Shown here piece after piece: positions 42,981-50,226 of a stretch of 64,000 bases of DNA. The position numbers and the translations under genes were made by a program. Source of the DNA: an uncultured Prevotella sp. (GTDB lineage: Bacteria > Bacteroidota > Bacteroidia > Bacteroidales > Bacteroidaceae); assembly GCA_900314455.1 (NCBI GenBank), contig OMVI01000079.1, positions 1 through 64,000 of the forward strand, in the 5' to 3' direction. The notes below the pieces were generated by a model that did not search any database, had not been told where the DNA came from, and worked only from the letters and a program-made list of their open reading frames with translations. Numbering within the stretch: position 1 is the first letter of the stretch; every line of letters starts with the position of its first letter.

Positions 42981-44033
42981 TTACTTATAAAAGTTCTTCT
43001 GGTACGCCTCGAACTCACCATTTCCACGCACGCAGCGCTTCCACCATGCCGAGATGAAGCCACAGCCGTATCCCATAAGCTGGGTGAATGCAGCACGAAC
43101 GCTTAGCAGTCCGATGTGCAGACTATGGTTCTTCGCTGACGAATCAATGCAGATAAGCAGCGAGTAGAGTAGGAGAGGGGCTATTGCGATGAGGCTTACG
43201 GTGACGCCCGTGCATGTGCTGGTACCTGCGAGACTCTCGCCTGTGATGATGCCGATGCCGTATACGAATACTAGAAGCAAGGCGATGACACCAACGGTGA
43301 AAACCATTGGCAGCAGGTGGACAATCTTCAGGCTTTCAGGATATTTCTTGTAGAGGTTTATACGTGCTATTCCGCTGTTGTAGACCTGCCGCCAGAACTT
43401 GCGGAAGTCGGTGCGGCGCTTGTGGTAAACCCATGCTCCGGGGAACAGCCGACAATGGCAACCAGCCTTGAAGATGCGGATTGAGAAGTCGATATCCTCA
43501 CCGAAGCGCATCTTGGAGAAACCTCCAAGTTTCTTGTAGACGTCGCTGCGGATGCCCATATTGAACGAACGGGGATAGAACTTGTCGAGTTTTTTCTTTC
43601 CGCCACGTATTCCACCGGTCGTGAAGAAGCTCGTCATCGAGTACGAAATGGCCTTCTGTGTCGGCGTAAACGACGAGTGTGCCCTGTCGGGACCTCCGAA
43701 AGCCTCTGCTGGTTCACGCTCCAATTCCTCGTCGATGGCAGCAAGGTAGCCTTCAGGAACAACCACGTCGCTGTCGAGGATAAGCAGATAGTCGCCCTTG
43801 GCACGCTCCGCTCCGTAGTTGCGGCTTTGCCCCGGTCCGCTGTTTGGCTTATTATAATAATGTATGTCGAGCTTGTTGGTGTACTTGTCGCATACCGGCT
43901 TGCACGGCACTGACGACCCATCCTCGACGATAACGACCTCGAAGTCCTTCTCGCTTTGATGCGTCAGGCTCTCAAGAAGTTCGTCGACCTCGTCCGGACG
44001 GTTGTAAACTGGAACAATGATGGAATACTTCAT
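42981..44033 (-). CDS. Membrane-anchored glycosyltransferase family 2
   Basis: A 350-residue enzyme with an N-terminal GT-A domain (about 1-230). It shows SIIVPVYNRPDEVDELLESL, EDGSS, LILDSDVVVPEGY (DXD-like) and RFGEDIDFSIRIF (the ED catalytic-base motif), then WRQVYNSGIARI. Three predicted membrane helices fill the C-terminal third (near 240-262, 280-300 and 310-335). It would build a glycan on a membrane lipid at the cytoplasmic face. Its start lies between two inverted REP elements, and a minus-7 box is in the loop between them. Confidence 0.88.
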   Translation of the reverse strand: MKYSIIVPVYNRPDEVDELLESLTHQSEKDFEVVIVEDGSSVPCKPVCDKYTNKLDIHYYNKPNSGPGQSRNYGAERAKGDYLLILDSDVVVPEGYLAAIDEELEREPAEAFGGPDRAHSSFTPTQKAISYSMTSFFTTGGIRGGKKKLDKFYPRSFNMGIRSDVYKKLGGFSKMRFGEDIDFSIRIFKAGCHCRLFPGAWVYHKRRTDFRKFWRQVYNSGIARINLYKKYPESLKIVHLLPMVFTVGVIALLLVFVYGIGIITGESLAGTSTCTGVTVSLIAIAPLLLYSLLICIDSSAKNHSLHIGLLSVRAAFTQLMGYGCGFISAWWKRCVRGNGEFEAYQKNFYK

Positions 44034-44051
44034 TTAAGGTAAAAATAAAAA

Positions 44052-44086
44052 ATCCCCACCAAGCCTCGCCCAAGGGGAGGATGTTT
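44052..44086 (+). repeat. REP-like element E (left arm of an inverted pair)
   Basis: ATCCCCACCAAGCCTCGCCC then AAGGGGAGGATGTTT. It is the inverted copy of element F at 44133-44166; the two could form a stem of about 35 bp with a loop of about 46 nt. Confidence 0.85.
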
Positions 44087-44120
44087 AGTTACCTGAATCG
44101 CATGTCTTTTGTTGATATAG

Positions 44121-44128
44121 CAAATGTA
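44121..44128 (-). promoter_or_regulatory. Minus-7 box inside the E-F loop
   Basis: On the minus strand TAcaTTTG, which could serve the glycosyltransferase gene starting at 44033. The minus-33 position falls inside element F and has no TTTG. Confidence 0.35.
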
Positions 44129-44132
44129 ATCA

Positions 44133-44166
44133 AACACCCTCCCCTTGGGGGAGGCTTGGTGGGGAT
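44133..44166 (-). repeat. REP-like element F, after the efp stop
   Basis: On the minus strand ATCCCCACCAAGCCTCCCCC then AAGGGGAGGGTGTTTG, starting 15 bp after the efp TAA at 44182. Nearly perfect inverted partner of element E. Confidence 0.85.
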
Positions 44167-44181
44167 AGTTGCTTTTTCGTA

Positions 44182-44742
44182 TTATGCGCGGCCTACATAG
44201 CTGCCGTCGGAGGTCTTGATGGTGATGACGTCGCCCTCGTTGATGAACAGAGGAACGCGGACCTCAGCACCGGTCTCCAGCGTTGCAGGCTTTGTTGCGT
44301 TAGTGGCGGTGTTGCCCTTGACGCCCGGCTCGCTGTGAGTGACCTTCAGATTCGTCTTGTCAGGCATCTCGGCTGACAGGATGTCGCCGGTCTGAGTGTC
44401 GGTCTGAACGTCTACAACGTCGCCTTCCTTCATGAATTCTCCACCCGTTATCATGTCGCGGGAAATAGGAATCTGCTCGAAAGTCTCCTGATTCATGAAG
44501 ATGCAGCCTGTTGCATCCTCGTAGAGATACTGGTAAGGGCGGTGCTCTACACGTACGTCGTCGAGCTTGAAGCCTACCTGGAATGTGCGATCCAGTACAC
44601 GGCCGTCAGCGACGTTCTTAAGCTTTGTGTTCATAACGGTGTTGCCCTTGCCCGGCTTACGGTGCTGGAAGTCGATGCACTTCCAAATGCCGCCGTCCAT
44701 GCGGATGCAAGTTCCAATCTTGATTTCCTGTGAATTAATCAT
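44182..44742 (-). CDS. efp: Translation elongation factor P
   Basis: A 186-residue EF-P, which relieves ribosome stalling at polyproline stretches. Domain I has the exposed loop HRKPGKGN with Lys 32 at the position that is modified in other bacteria. Domain III ends with the conserved LETGAEVRVPLFINEGDVITIKTSDGSYVGRA. The length is normal. Transcribed from a clear promoter at 44787-44817. No EpmA- or EarP-like modification gene is in the window. Confidence 0.96.
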   Translation of the reverse strand: MINSQEIKIGTCIRMDGGIWKCIDFQHRKPGKGNTVMNTKLKNVADGRVLDRTFQVGFKLDDVRVEHRPYQYLYEDATGCIFMNQETFEQIPISRDMITGGEFMKEGDVVDVQTDTQTGDILSAEMPDKTNLKVTHSEPGVKGNTATNATKPATLETGAEVRVPLFINEGDVITIKTSDGSYVGRA

Positions 44743-44786
44743 AATTTACTATAATCCTTTTTTGTAGTATTTTTCTTTTGCGCGTG

Positions 44787-44817
44787 CAAAGGTACTGCAA
44801 ATGAGCGGAATAACAAA
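44787..44817 (-). promoter_or_regulatory. Promoter of efp
   Basis: On the minus strand TTTG (44814-44817), a 19-bp spacer and TAccTTTG (44787-44794). Confidence 0.75.
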
Positions 44818-44925
44818 GAAAATCGCTAAGTTTTTGTTATTATGCCATATTGCAGCGCCTTTTGTTTAAAGTTGCTGCAAATGAGCCGAATAACAAAGAA
44901 TAACACTAAGTTTTTGATTTATTCC
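44793..44925. repeat. Direct duplication of the efp upstream region
   Basis: About 48 bp beginning tactgcaaatgagcgg (44793) recur at tgctgcaaatgagccg (44873), both continuing AATAACAAAGAA...CTAAGTTTTTG. The second copy keeps the TTTG box, but its minus-7 box has decayed from TAccTTTG to CAacTTTA. Confidence 0.75.
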
Positions 44926-44956
44926 TTGGTTGTTTCCAAAAGTTTATGTAATTTTG
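44925..44956 (+). promoter_or_regulatory. Promoter of rpmH
   Basis: CTTG (44925-44928), a 20-bp spacer and TAatTTTG (44949-44956). The start is near 44963, with a leader of about 66 nt. Confidence 0.6.
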
Positions 44957-45028
44957 CACCCCGTAACGGCAGTTTAGCTCTGCCTGTTACATGTAATACG
45001 CACAATAACAATAAAATAGATAAGAACA

Positions 45029-45184
45029 ATGAAAAGAACTTTTCAGCCACACAACCGCCGTCGTGTCAACAAGCATGGCTTCCGCCAGAGAATGGCAACA
45101 AAGGACGGTCGCCGCGTTTTAGCAGCTCGTCGCGCTAAGGGTCGTAAGCAACTGACCGTTTCAGACGAGAACCACGGCAAGTAA
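45029..45184 (+). CDS. rpmH: 50S ribosomal protein L34
   Basis: A 51-residue, very basic protein: [18 protein letters not shown], then [19 protein letters not shown] and an acidic-ended tail. These are the invariant features of L34, except that the usual N-terminal QPSNRKR reads QPHNRRR, as in Bacteroidetes. Part of the large ribosomal subunit. It is divergent from efp and is followed by a terminator. No rnpA or dnaA gene is adjacent, unlike the classical rpmH region. Confidence 0.97.
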   Translation: MKRTFQPHNRRRVNKHGFRQRMATKDGRRVLAARRAKGRKQLTVSDENHGK

Positions 45185-45220
45185 ATACGTCTCTGCTTAA
45201 GTAGAGATGGAACGGACAGA

Positions 45221-45264
45221 ACGGAAGGATGCAAGGTGAATTCTTTGCCTCTTTCCGTTTTTTT
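45221..45264 (+). terminator. Terminator of rpmH
   Basis: acggaaggatgcaa (45221-45234) pairs with ttgcctctttccgt (45245-45258) with three mismatches, followed by a run of T ending at 45264. Confidence 0.75.
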
Positions 45265-45291
45265 GTGATGAAAAGAAAAGCCGTCTTTTCC

Positions 45292-45322
45292 TTTGTAGTT
45301 TCGCTCCTTTGTTGTATCTTTG
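45292..45322 (+). promoter_or_regulatory. Promoter of the PASTA-rluD-ddl-acyltransferase operon
   Basis: TTTG (45292-45295), a 19-bp spacer and TAtcTTTG (45315-45322). Transcription near 45329 rules out upstream start codons at 45229 and 45268 for the PASTA gene. Confidence 0.72.
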
Positions 45323-45342
45323 CCACGTTAAACCTTTATCAG

Positions 45343-46110
45343 ATGGGAAATAACCTGAGAAAGCTGTTCAGTCCCTACGTCTGGGGAAACCTTTATGGAA
45401 TGCTTCTTGTCGTCGTTATGCTCTGCATAGGCGTCAAGTACGTCATCGATATATATACTCATCACGGCGAGTCTATCGTCGTGCCTGACTTCGTACATAA
45501 GCAACTCGACGACGCAGAGGACATAGCTGACAAGGTGGGACTGACGATTGAGGTGAGCGACACGGGATATGTGAAGGAGCTTCCTCCCGATTGCATACTC
45601 GAACAGTCGCCGGTTGGCGGCAAGCGGGTTAAGTCCACTCACGTCATTTACGTTACCATCAACGCCGCAACGGTTCCTTCGATACCGCTGCCGGACCTCA
45701 TCGACAACAGTTCACTGCGTGAGGCTGAGGCTCAGTTGCTATCGATGGGCTTCAAGGTCGGCGACCCTGAGTACCGTCCGGGTGAGAAGGACTGGGTTTA
45801 TGGAATAACCGTCAATGGGCGACCAGTGCATACCGGCGACCGTATTCCTAAGGATGCAACTCTCGTTATACAGGTTGGTGACGGCACACGTGACTACGCT
45901 GACACCACGCTCATTGACCAGGAAGAGTACGAAGGACTTGATGTTCCGGAGGACGAGGGCGACAAGAGCGAAGATGATGAGTACGAATACGAGTACCGTT
46001 GGGAAAAGGTGCCTGCCGACGAGGATGTGCCTGATGCCATAGACGAACGTCCGTTGCCTGATGCTACGGAACCGGAGACATCGACAGACCCCGTTTCTGA
46101 TAATAAATGA
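45343..46110 (+). CDS. Membrane-anchored PASTA-domain protein
   Basis: A 255-residue protein with one N-terminal membrane helix (about 17-37, GNLYGMLLVVVMLCIGVKYVI). Two PASTA repeats follow (about 45-112, IVVPDFVHKQLDDAEDIADKVGL; about 118-185, IPLPDLIDNSSLREAEAQLLSMGF), then an acidic tail (about 195-255, rich in Asp, Glu and Pro). The start at 45343 is set by the promoter. PASTA domains bind uncross-linked peptidoglycan or muropeptides; here there is no kinase or transpeptidase domain. The stop overlaps the next gene by 4 bp, and ddl lies two genes downstream, which fits a cell-wall link. Confidence 0.85.
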   Translation: MGNNLRKLFSPYVWGNLYGMLLVVVMLCIGVKYVIDIYTHHGESIVVPDFVHKQLDDAEDIADKVGLTIEVSDTGYVKELPPDCILEQSPVGGKRVKSTHVIYVTINAATVPSIPLPDLIDNSSLREAEAQLLSMGFKVGDPEYRPGEKDWVYGITVNGRPVHTGDRIPKDATLVIQVGDGTRDYADTTLIDQEEYEGLDVPEDEGDKSEDDEYEYEYRWEKVPADEDVPDAIDERPLPDATEPETSTDPVSDNK

Positions 46111-47189
46111 CAATAATGGCTGAGGATAAGAATCCCGTTATATATAATGATGAAGAGCCCGAAGACGAAGGGCAACTGTTGTATGAGCACTTCCGGCTGA
46201 CTGTCGATATGGGGCAGGAACCTGAGCGTATAGACAAGTATCTCTTCGTCCGGATGCAGCATAGCAGCCGAAACCGCATACAGAAGGCAGCCTCCGCCGG
46301 TTTCATTCATGTCAACGACCGTCCTGTGAAGCGAAGTTACAAAGTCCGTCCGGGCGATGTTATAACGCTGATGCTCGATCGTCCGCGTCACGACAATACT
46401 ATCGTGGCTGAGGATATACCGCTCGACATCGTCTATGAGGACGACGATTTGATGGTTGTCAACAAGCCGGCAGGTCTCGTTGTACACCCTGGTGCAGGCA
46501 ATTTCCACGGCACTCTCATCAACGCCGTTGCCTGGCACCTGCGCAATATGAAGTCGTTCGACCCCAACGACCCAGAGGTTGGACTGGTGCATCGCATCGA
46601 CAAGGACACCAGCGGGCTGCTCGTCGTGGCTAAAACGCCAGAGGCAAAGACCGGTTTGGGGCTCCAGTTCTTCAATAAGACTACGCATCGGAGTTACAAC
46701 GCATTAGTCTGGGGCAACTTCGTAGAGGACGAAGGGCGCATCGAAGGCAACATTGCACGTGACCCGCGCGACCGTCTTCGCATGAAGGTGTTCGCTCCTG
46801 ACTCCGGCATTGGCAAGAGTGCGGTAACCCATTACAGAGTGTTGGAACGCTTCGGCTACGTAACGCTGGTCGAGTGCATACTCGAAACGGGGCGGACACA
46901 TCAGATTCGGGCTCACATGAAACACATCGGGCATCCGCTTTTCGGCGACGAACGCTATGGTGGAACGGAAATTCTCCGAGGCCAGCGCAGCAGTTCCTAC
47001 AAGGCATTCATACAGAATTGCTTCAAGATATGTCCCCGTCAGGCTCTTCATGCCAAGACACTCGGATTCGTGCACCCACGTACCGGCAAGCAGATGGACT
47101 TCACCAGCGAGTGGCCCGATGACATGCGCCAGCTCATCGATAAGTGGCGCGCCTTCATAAAAGGGTCCGCCTCTCTCCAATCCTTATAA
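46107..47189 (+). CDS. rluD: RluA/RluD-family 23S rRNA pseudouridine synthase
   Basis: A 360-residue enzyme. An N-terminal S4 RNA-binding domain (about 28-90, RIDKYLFVRMQHSSRNRIQKA) is followed by the RluA catalytic domain with the HRIDKDTSGLLVVAKT motif (catalytic Asp in RID) and the later LVECILETGRTHQIRAHM and HPLFGDERYGG blocks. The family modifies helix 69 of 23S rRNA in the RluD case; the exact site here is inferred. The ATG at 46107 overlaps the PASTA stop; a second ATG at 46116 is possible. Same operon as ddl. Confidence 0.88.
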   Translation: MTIMAEDKNPVIYNDEEPEDEGQLLYEHFRLTVDMGQEPERIDKYLFVRMQHSSRNRIQKAASAGFIHVNDRPVKRSYKVRPGDVITLMLDRPRHDNTIVAEDIPLDIVYEDDDLMVVNKPAGLVVHPGAGNFHGTLINAVAWHLRNMKSFDPNDPEVGLVHRIDKDTSGLLVVAKTPEAKTGLGLQFFNKTTHRSYNALVWGNFVEDEGRIEGNIARDPRDRLRMKVFAPDSGIGKSAVTHYRVLERFGYVTLVECILETGRTHQIRAHMKHIGHPLFGDERYGGTEILRGQRSSSYKAFIQNCFKICPRQALHAKTLGFVHPRTGKQMDFTSEWPDDMRQLIDKWRAFIKGSASLQSL

Positions 47190-47196
47190 ATTCTCA

Positions 47197-47254
47197 TCTG
47201 TCTATATTTTCTATCAAAGTCTATAATGTCTATAACATACATAACAAAGCTATG
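47197..47254 (+). repeat. Leader repeat 1 before ddl
   Basis: A TGTCTATA...TCAAAGTCTATAATGTCTATAA..AGCTATGA leader directly before the ddl ATG. It is matched by a similar leader at 48303-48363. Confidence 0.5.
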
Positions 47255-48247
47255 AAAAATTTAAAGAGAACAATAGCCATCGTCTGTGGCGGTGACTCTT
47301 CAGAGCATGACGTATCGATGCGTTCGGCGCAAGGACTGTATTCTTTCTTTGACAAAGAGCGCTACGACATATACATCGTTGACGTGAAAGGGCAGGACTG
47401 GCACGTTGATTTCCAAAACGGTCAGACCGCTCCAATCGACAAGAACGACTTCTCCTTCATGAAGGACGGCAAGGTAGTTATGTTCGATTACGCATACATC
47501 ACAATCCACGGACAGCCTGGTGAGAACGGCCCGATGCAGGGTTACTTCGACCTTGTGCATGTTCCGTATTCCACGAGTGGCGTTCTCATCGAGGCAATGA
47601 CGTTCGACAAGTACGTGTTGAACAACTATCTGCGTGGCTTCGGTATCAACGTAGCCGACAGTATCCTGCTTCGCCGTGGCGACAGCTATGACATGAAGGC
47701 AATAGAGAAGCGCCTTGGCATGCCTGTATTTGTAAAACCAGCTGCCGACGGTAGTAGCTTCGGTGTCAGCAAAGTAAAGAATGCCGACCAACTAGCCCCC
47801 GCTCTACGCGTAGCATTTATGGAAAGCAACGAGGTTATGATAGAAGGCTTCCTCGATGGAACTGAAATCTCACAGGGAATATACAAGACCAAGGAGAAGA
47901 CCGTTGTCCTTCCGGCAACGGAAGTAGTATCAGCCGACGAGTTCTTCGACTACGATGCCAAGTACAACGGCAAGGTACAGGAAATCACTCCTGCACGTCT
48001 CTCGCCTGAGACGACCAAGAAGGTGGCCGAGACAACTAGCCGCATCTACGACATTCTGCATGCCAACGGCATCATCCGCATCGACTATATCATCACCAAG
48101 GATAAGGATGGCAACGACAAAGTCTGCATGCTCGAGATTAACACTACACCGGGAATGACCGCCACAAGCTTCATTCCGCAGCAGGTTCGTGCAGCCGGCC
48201 TCGACATCAAGGACGTCCTCACCGACATCGTCGAGAACCAGTTCTAA
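47252..48247 (+). CDS. ddl: D-alanine--D-alanine ligase
   Basis: A 331-residue ATP-grasp enzyme making the D-Ala-D-Ala dipeptide for peptidoglycan. The ATG at 47252 (MKNLKRTIAIVCGGDSSEHDVSMRSA) is the family start; an earlier in-frame ATG at 47144 lies inside the rluD gene. Family motifs are visible: ITIHGQPGENGPMQGYFD, PVFVKPAADGSSFGVSKV (ATP-binding lysine region), the EGFLDGTEIS segment and the metal-binding CMLEINTTPGMT near the C-terminus. Third gene of the PASTA operon. Confidence 0.95.
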   Translation: MKNLKRTIAIVCGGDSSEHDVSMRSAQGLYSFFDKERYDIYIVDVKGQDWHVDFQNGQTAPIDKNDFSFMKDGKVVMFDYAYITIHGQPGENGPMQGYFDLVHVPYSTSGVLIEAMTFDKYVLNNYLRGFGINVADSILLRRGDSYDMKAIEKRLGMPVFVKPAADGSSFGVSKVKNADQLAPALRVAFMESNEVMIEGFLDGTEISQGIYKTKEKTVVLPATEVVSADEFFDYDAKYNGKVQEITPARLSPETTKKVAETTSRIYDILHANGIIRIDYIITKDKDGNDKVCMLEINTTPGMTATSFIPQQVRAAGLDIKDVLTDIVENQF

Positions 48248-48305
48248 GGGCTCTAAGCCCTTCTTGGCAGTGAAAGGGCGCTTCCGCTCTACGTAAGCGC
48301 CCCTT
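48246..48305 (+). terminator. Two stem-loops between ddl and the acyltransferase
   Basis: aagggct/agccctt (48246-48262) and gggcgctt (48276-48283)/aagcgccc (48295-48302). Neither has a long T tract, so they could attenuate rather than stop transcription. Confidence 0.5.
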
Positions 48306-48363
48306 CCCCTGTCTATAACTGGTTTGTCAAAGTCTATCATTATCTATCAAGTCTATAAGCTAT
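48303..48363 (+). repeat. Leader repeat 2 before the acyltransferase gene
   Basis: Resembles the ddl leader: TGTCTATAA, TCAAAGTCTATCATTATCTAT, AAGCTATGA directly at the ATG. The two leaders align over about 60 nt with several mismatches. Confidence 0.5.
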
Positions 48364-49555
48364 GACCACACCACAAACCCACCCAACCTCTCCTTCAGCC
48401 ATCCCGGCTGACCTCCACCGCTTCGACAGCATTCGCCCGTTCGAGCCTGAGGAAATGCCGTCAGCCTTCGACCGGCTGTTAGCCGACAAGCAGTTCCTGC
48501 AAGTCCTGGCTGTCGTTTACCCAGGAGTGCCACTCGAAGCACTGCGCCAGAAGGTTCACTCATGCAAGACCCTGCTCGACTTCCAACTTAATTTCATCTA
48601 CAGTCTTGTGAAGAATCTAATCGCGAAGGAAACGAAAGGGCTTGACATGGATGCCACCAATCTCGACAAGAACGGTAGTTTCACGTTCGTGAGCAACCAC
48701 CGCGACATCGTTCTAGACTCTGCTTTGCTCGACATACTGCTTGTTGAGAACAAGTTCCGGACAACCTGCGAGATTGCCATCGGCGACAACCTGCTGAAGT
48801 ATCAGTGGATTCGTGACGTGGTGCGGCTCAACAAGAGTTTCATCGTCGAGCGTGACCTGCCAATGCGCCAGTTGCTCCTTGCAAGCAAGCGCCTCTCCGA
48901 CTACATGCACTACGCTATCGCCGTGAAGCAGGACAATATATGGATTGCACAGCGTGAGGGACGTGCCAAGGACTCCAACGACCGTACGCAGAAGAGCATT
49001 CTGCAAATGATGGCGCTCGGAGGTGAGGGCTCTGTCATCGACAGACTCGTTGCCTTGCATATCGTTCCGCTTGCTATTTCATACGAGTTCGACCCGTGCG
49101 ACTTCCTCAAGGCAAAGGAATTCCAGCAGCGTCGTGACACGGCTGACTTCCAAAAGGGCCCGATGGATGACGTGACGAGCATGAAAACGGGCATCTTCGG
49201 TTACAAGGGACGCGTCCACTACCATGCCGCTCCGTGCATCGACGACTACCTTCGCACCTTGGATGAGAAAACTCCTAAAGGTGAATTGTTTGAGACTATC
49301 GCCGCGCATATTGACAAAGAGATACACGCCAACTATCGTCTGTATCCTAACAACTTCATCGCTCTCGACGAGCTAAAGGGTGAAAACAACTCGGATAAAT
49401 ACACTGCTGAGGATAAGCAGACCTTCGACAAGTACATCGCCGGTCAGCTCTCAAAGATTGATTTGCCCAACAAAGACACCTCATTCCTCCGCAACCGCCT
49501 CCTCACCATGTACGCTTATCCTGCTATAAATCAGCGCGCAGCGTTGGCAAAGTAG
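48362..49555 (+). CDS. PlsC-like 1-acylglycerol-phosphate acyltransferase family protein
   Basis: A 397-residue acyltransferase. The catalytic block is FVSNHRDIVLDSALLDILL (near residue 110), equivalent to the HX4D motif of PlsC/PlsB but with five residues between His and the distal Asp. FIVERDLPMRQLL and IWIAQREGRAKDSND are the substrate-binding blocks II and III. No membrane helix is obvious. Similar Bacteroidetes proteins are annotated as glycerol acyltransferases of phospholipid synthesis. It ends the PASTA-rluD-ddl operon and is followed by a strong terminator. Confidence 0.8.
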   Translation: MTTPQTHPTSPSAIPADLHRFDSIRPFEPEEMPSAFDRLLADKQFLQVLAVVYPGVPLEALRQKVHSCKTLLDFQLNFIYSLVKNLIAKETKGLDMDATNLDKNGSFTFVSNHRDIVLDSALLDILLVENKFRTTCEIAIGDNLLKYQWIRDVVRLNKSFIVERDLPMRQLLLASKRLSDYMHYAIAVKQDNIWIAQREGRAKDSNDRTQKSILQMMALGGEGSVIDRLVALHIVPLAISYEFDPCDFLKAKEFQQRRDTADFQKGPMDDVTSMKTGIFGYKGRVHYHAAPCIDDYLRTLDEKTPKGELFETIAAHIDKEIHANYRLYPNNFIALDELKGENNSDKYTAEDKQTFDKYIAGQLSKIDLPNKDTSFLRNRLLTMYAYPAINQRAALAK

Positions 49556-49574
49556 ATATTTTGAAATACAAAAA

Positions 49575-49616
49575 TAAAGGTCCGTGCCGTGGAAATCATC
49601 CATGCACGGACCTTTT
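49575..49616 (+). terminator. Terminator of the PASTA-ddl-acyltransferase operon
   Basis: aaaggtccgtgc.gtgg (49576-49591) pairs with ccatg.cacggacctttt, closing aaatca, with a T tract at 49612-49616. Confidence 0.88.
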
Positions 49617-49626
49617 TAGTTGCCTA

Positions 49627-49846
49627 TCAGAATGTGGAAGTTGTTATATCGAAATATGAAAGTTGCTCTATCGAAATGCGAAACCTTAGCGATGAGATAG
49701 AAAAATAAATTATTTTTGCTTGATTTTTAAATTATTTTTCTTCCATTTTTAATTTATTTTTTGTTCAAAAATAAATTGTTTTTCAACTTGAAAGTTATTC
49801 TCTTGGAATTCAATAGTTTAGCTCTCGTGCTTTGAAAGTTCAGCGG
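49627..49846 (+). repeat. Degenerate 22-bp periodic array, ten units
   Basis: Ten units of exactly 22 bp begin at 49627, 49649, 49671, 49693, 49715, 49737, 49759, 49781, 49803 and 49825. Units 1-3, 8 and 10 share a TC(g/a)AAATNTGAAAGTT-like pattern. Units 4-7 replace it with an AT-only core (aaataaatt, aaattattt, aatttattt, aaataaatt) kept in phase. It starts 11 bp after the operon terminator and runs on the same strand as the operon. Not a CRISPR: there is no invariant repeat. Confidence 0.65.
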
Positions 49847-49894
49847 CAGTATTATAATTGTCTGTTTTTTATCTGAGTAGTTACTATGACTTCC

Positions 49895-50020
49895 ACTACA
49901 GAGGCTCCCCATTTGGGCGCCCGATCGGTCAGAAAGACCGACTTCTTAGTCATATTATTCACCTTTGCAAGGCGATCGGGCGCCCACAAGGGACGCCCCT
50001 GCTGTGGGTAACATAGTTGC
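49895..50020. repeat. Long imperfect inverted repeat with GGGCGCCCGATCG arms
   Basis: GGGCGCCCGATCG (49915-49927) and CGATCGGGCGCCC (49973-49985) are perfect 13-bp inverted copies. The similarity extends outward to about 35 bp (ccac..acag.ggc..cccc with its complement at 49986-50008). The core holds a smaller hairpin (cggtc/gaccg, 49925-49939). The outer arm gggacgcccctg (49990-50001) recurs at 62332-62343. Confidence 0.75.
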
Positions 50021-50191
50021 TAGAATCTTAGACGGATATTCTTTTTAGTTAAGCTGTTGATACATTATCTGTGGTCAGATATGTGGAACGGCTTTTTTAT
50101 TTGTCTGTTATAAACAACAAAGCCTTCCTTGTTGCGTTTGCAATCAAGGAAGGCCTTCGTTATATTACGTCTTACCCACAAAACAATTAGT

Positions 50192-50226
50192 CCCCCTCCC
50201 GTTCGGGAGGGTTTATGGGTGGGTTT
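50192..50226 (-). repeat. REP-like palindromic element G, after the GH5 stop
   Basis: On the minus strand, directly after the TAG: AAACCCACCCATAAA then the palindrome CCCTCCCGAACGGGAGGG. A diverged member of the family with zero spacing to the stop codon. Confidence 0.75.

Noticed and set aside
44842..45138. 98-residue frame overlapping rpmH
   Set aside because: It covers the rpmH promoter and reads L34 in the wrong frame; the 51-residue L34 frame is unmistakable.
49627..49846. CRISPR array
   Set aside because: Units are degenerate along their whole length, with no invariant repeat and no unique spacers, and no cas gene is present in the window.
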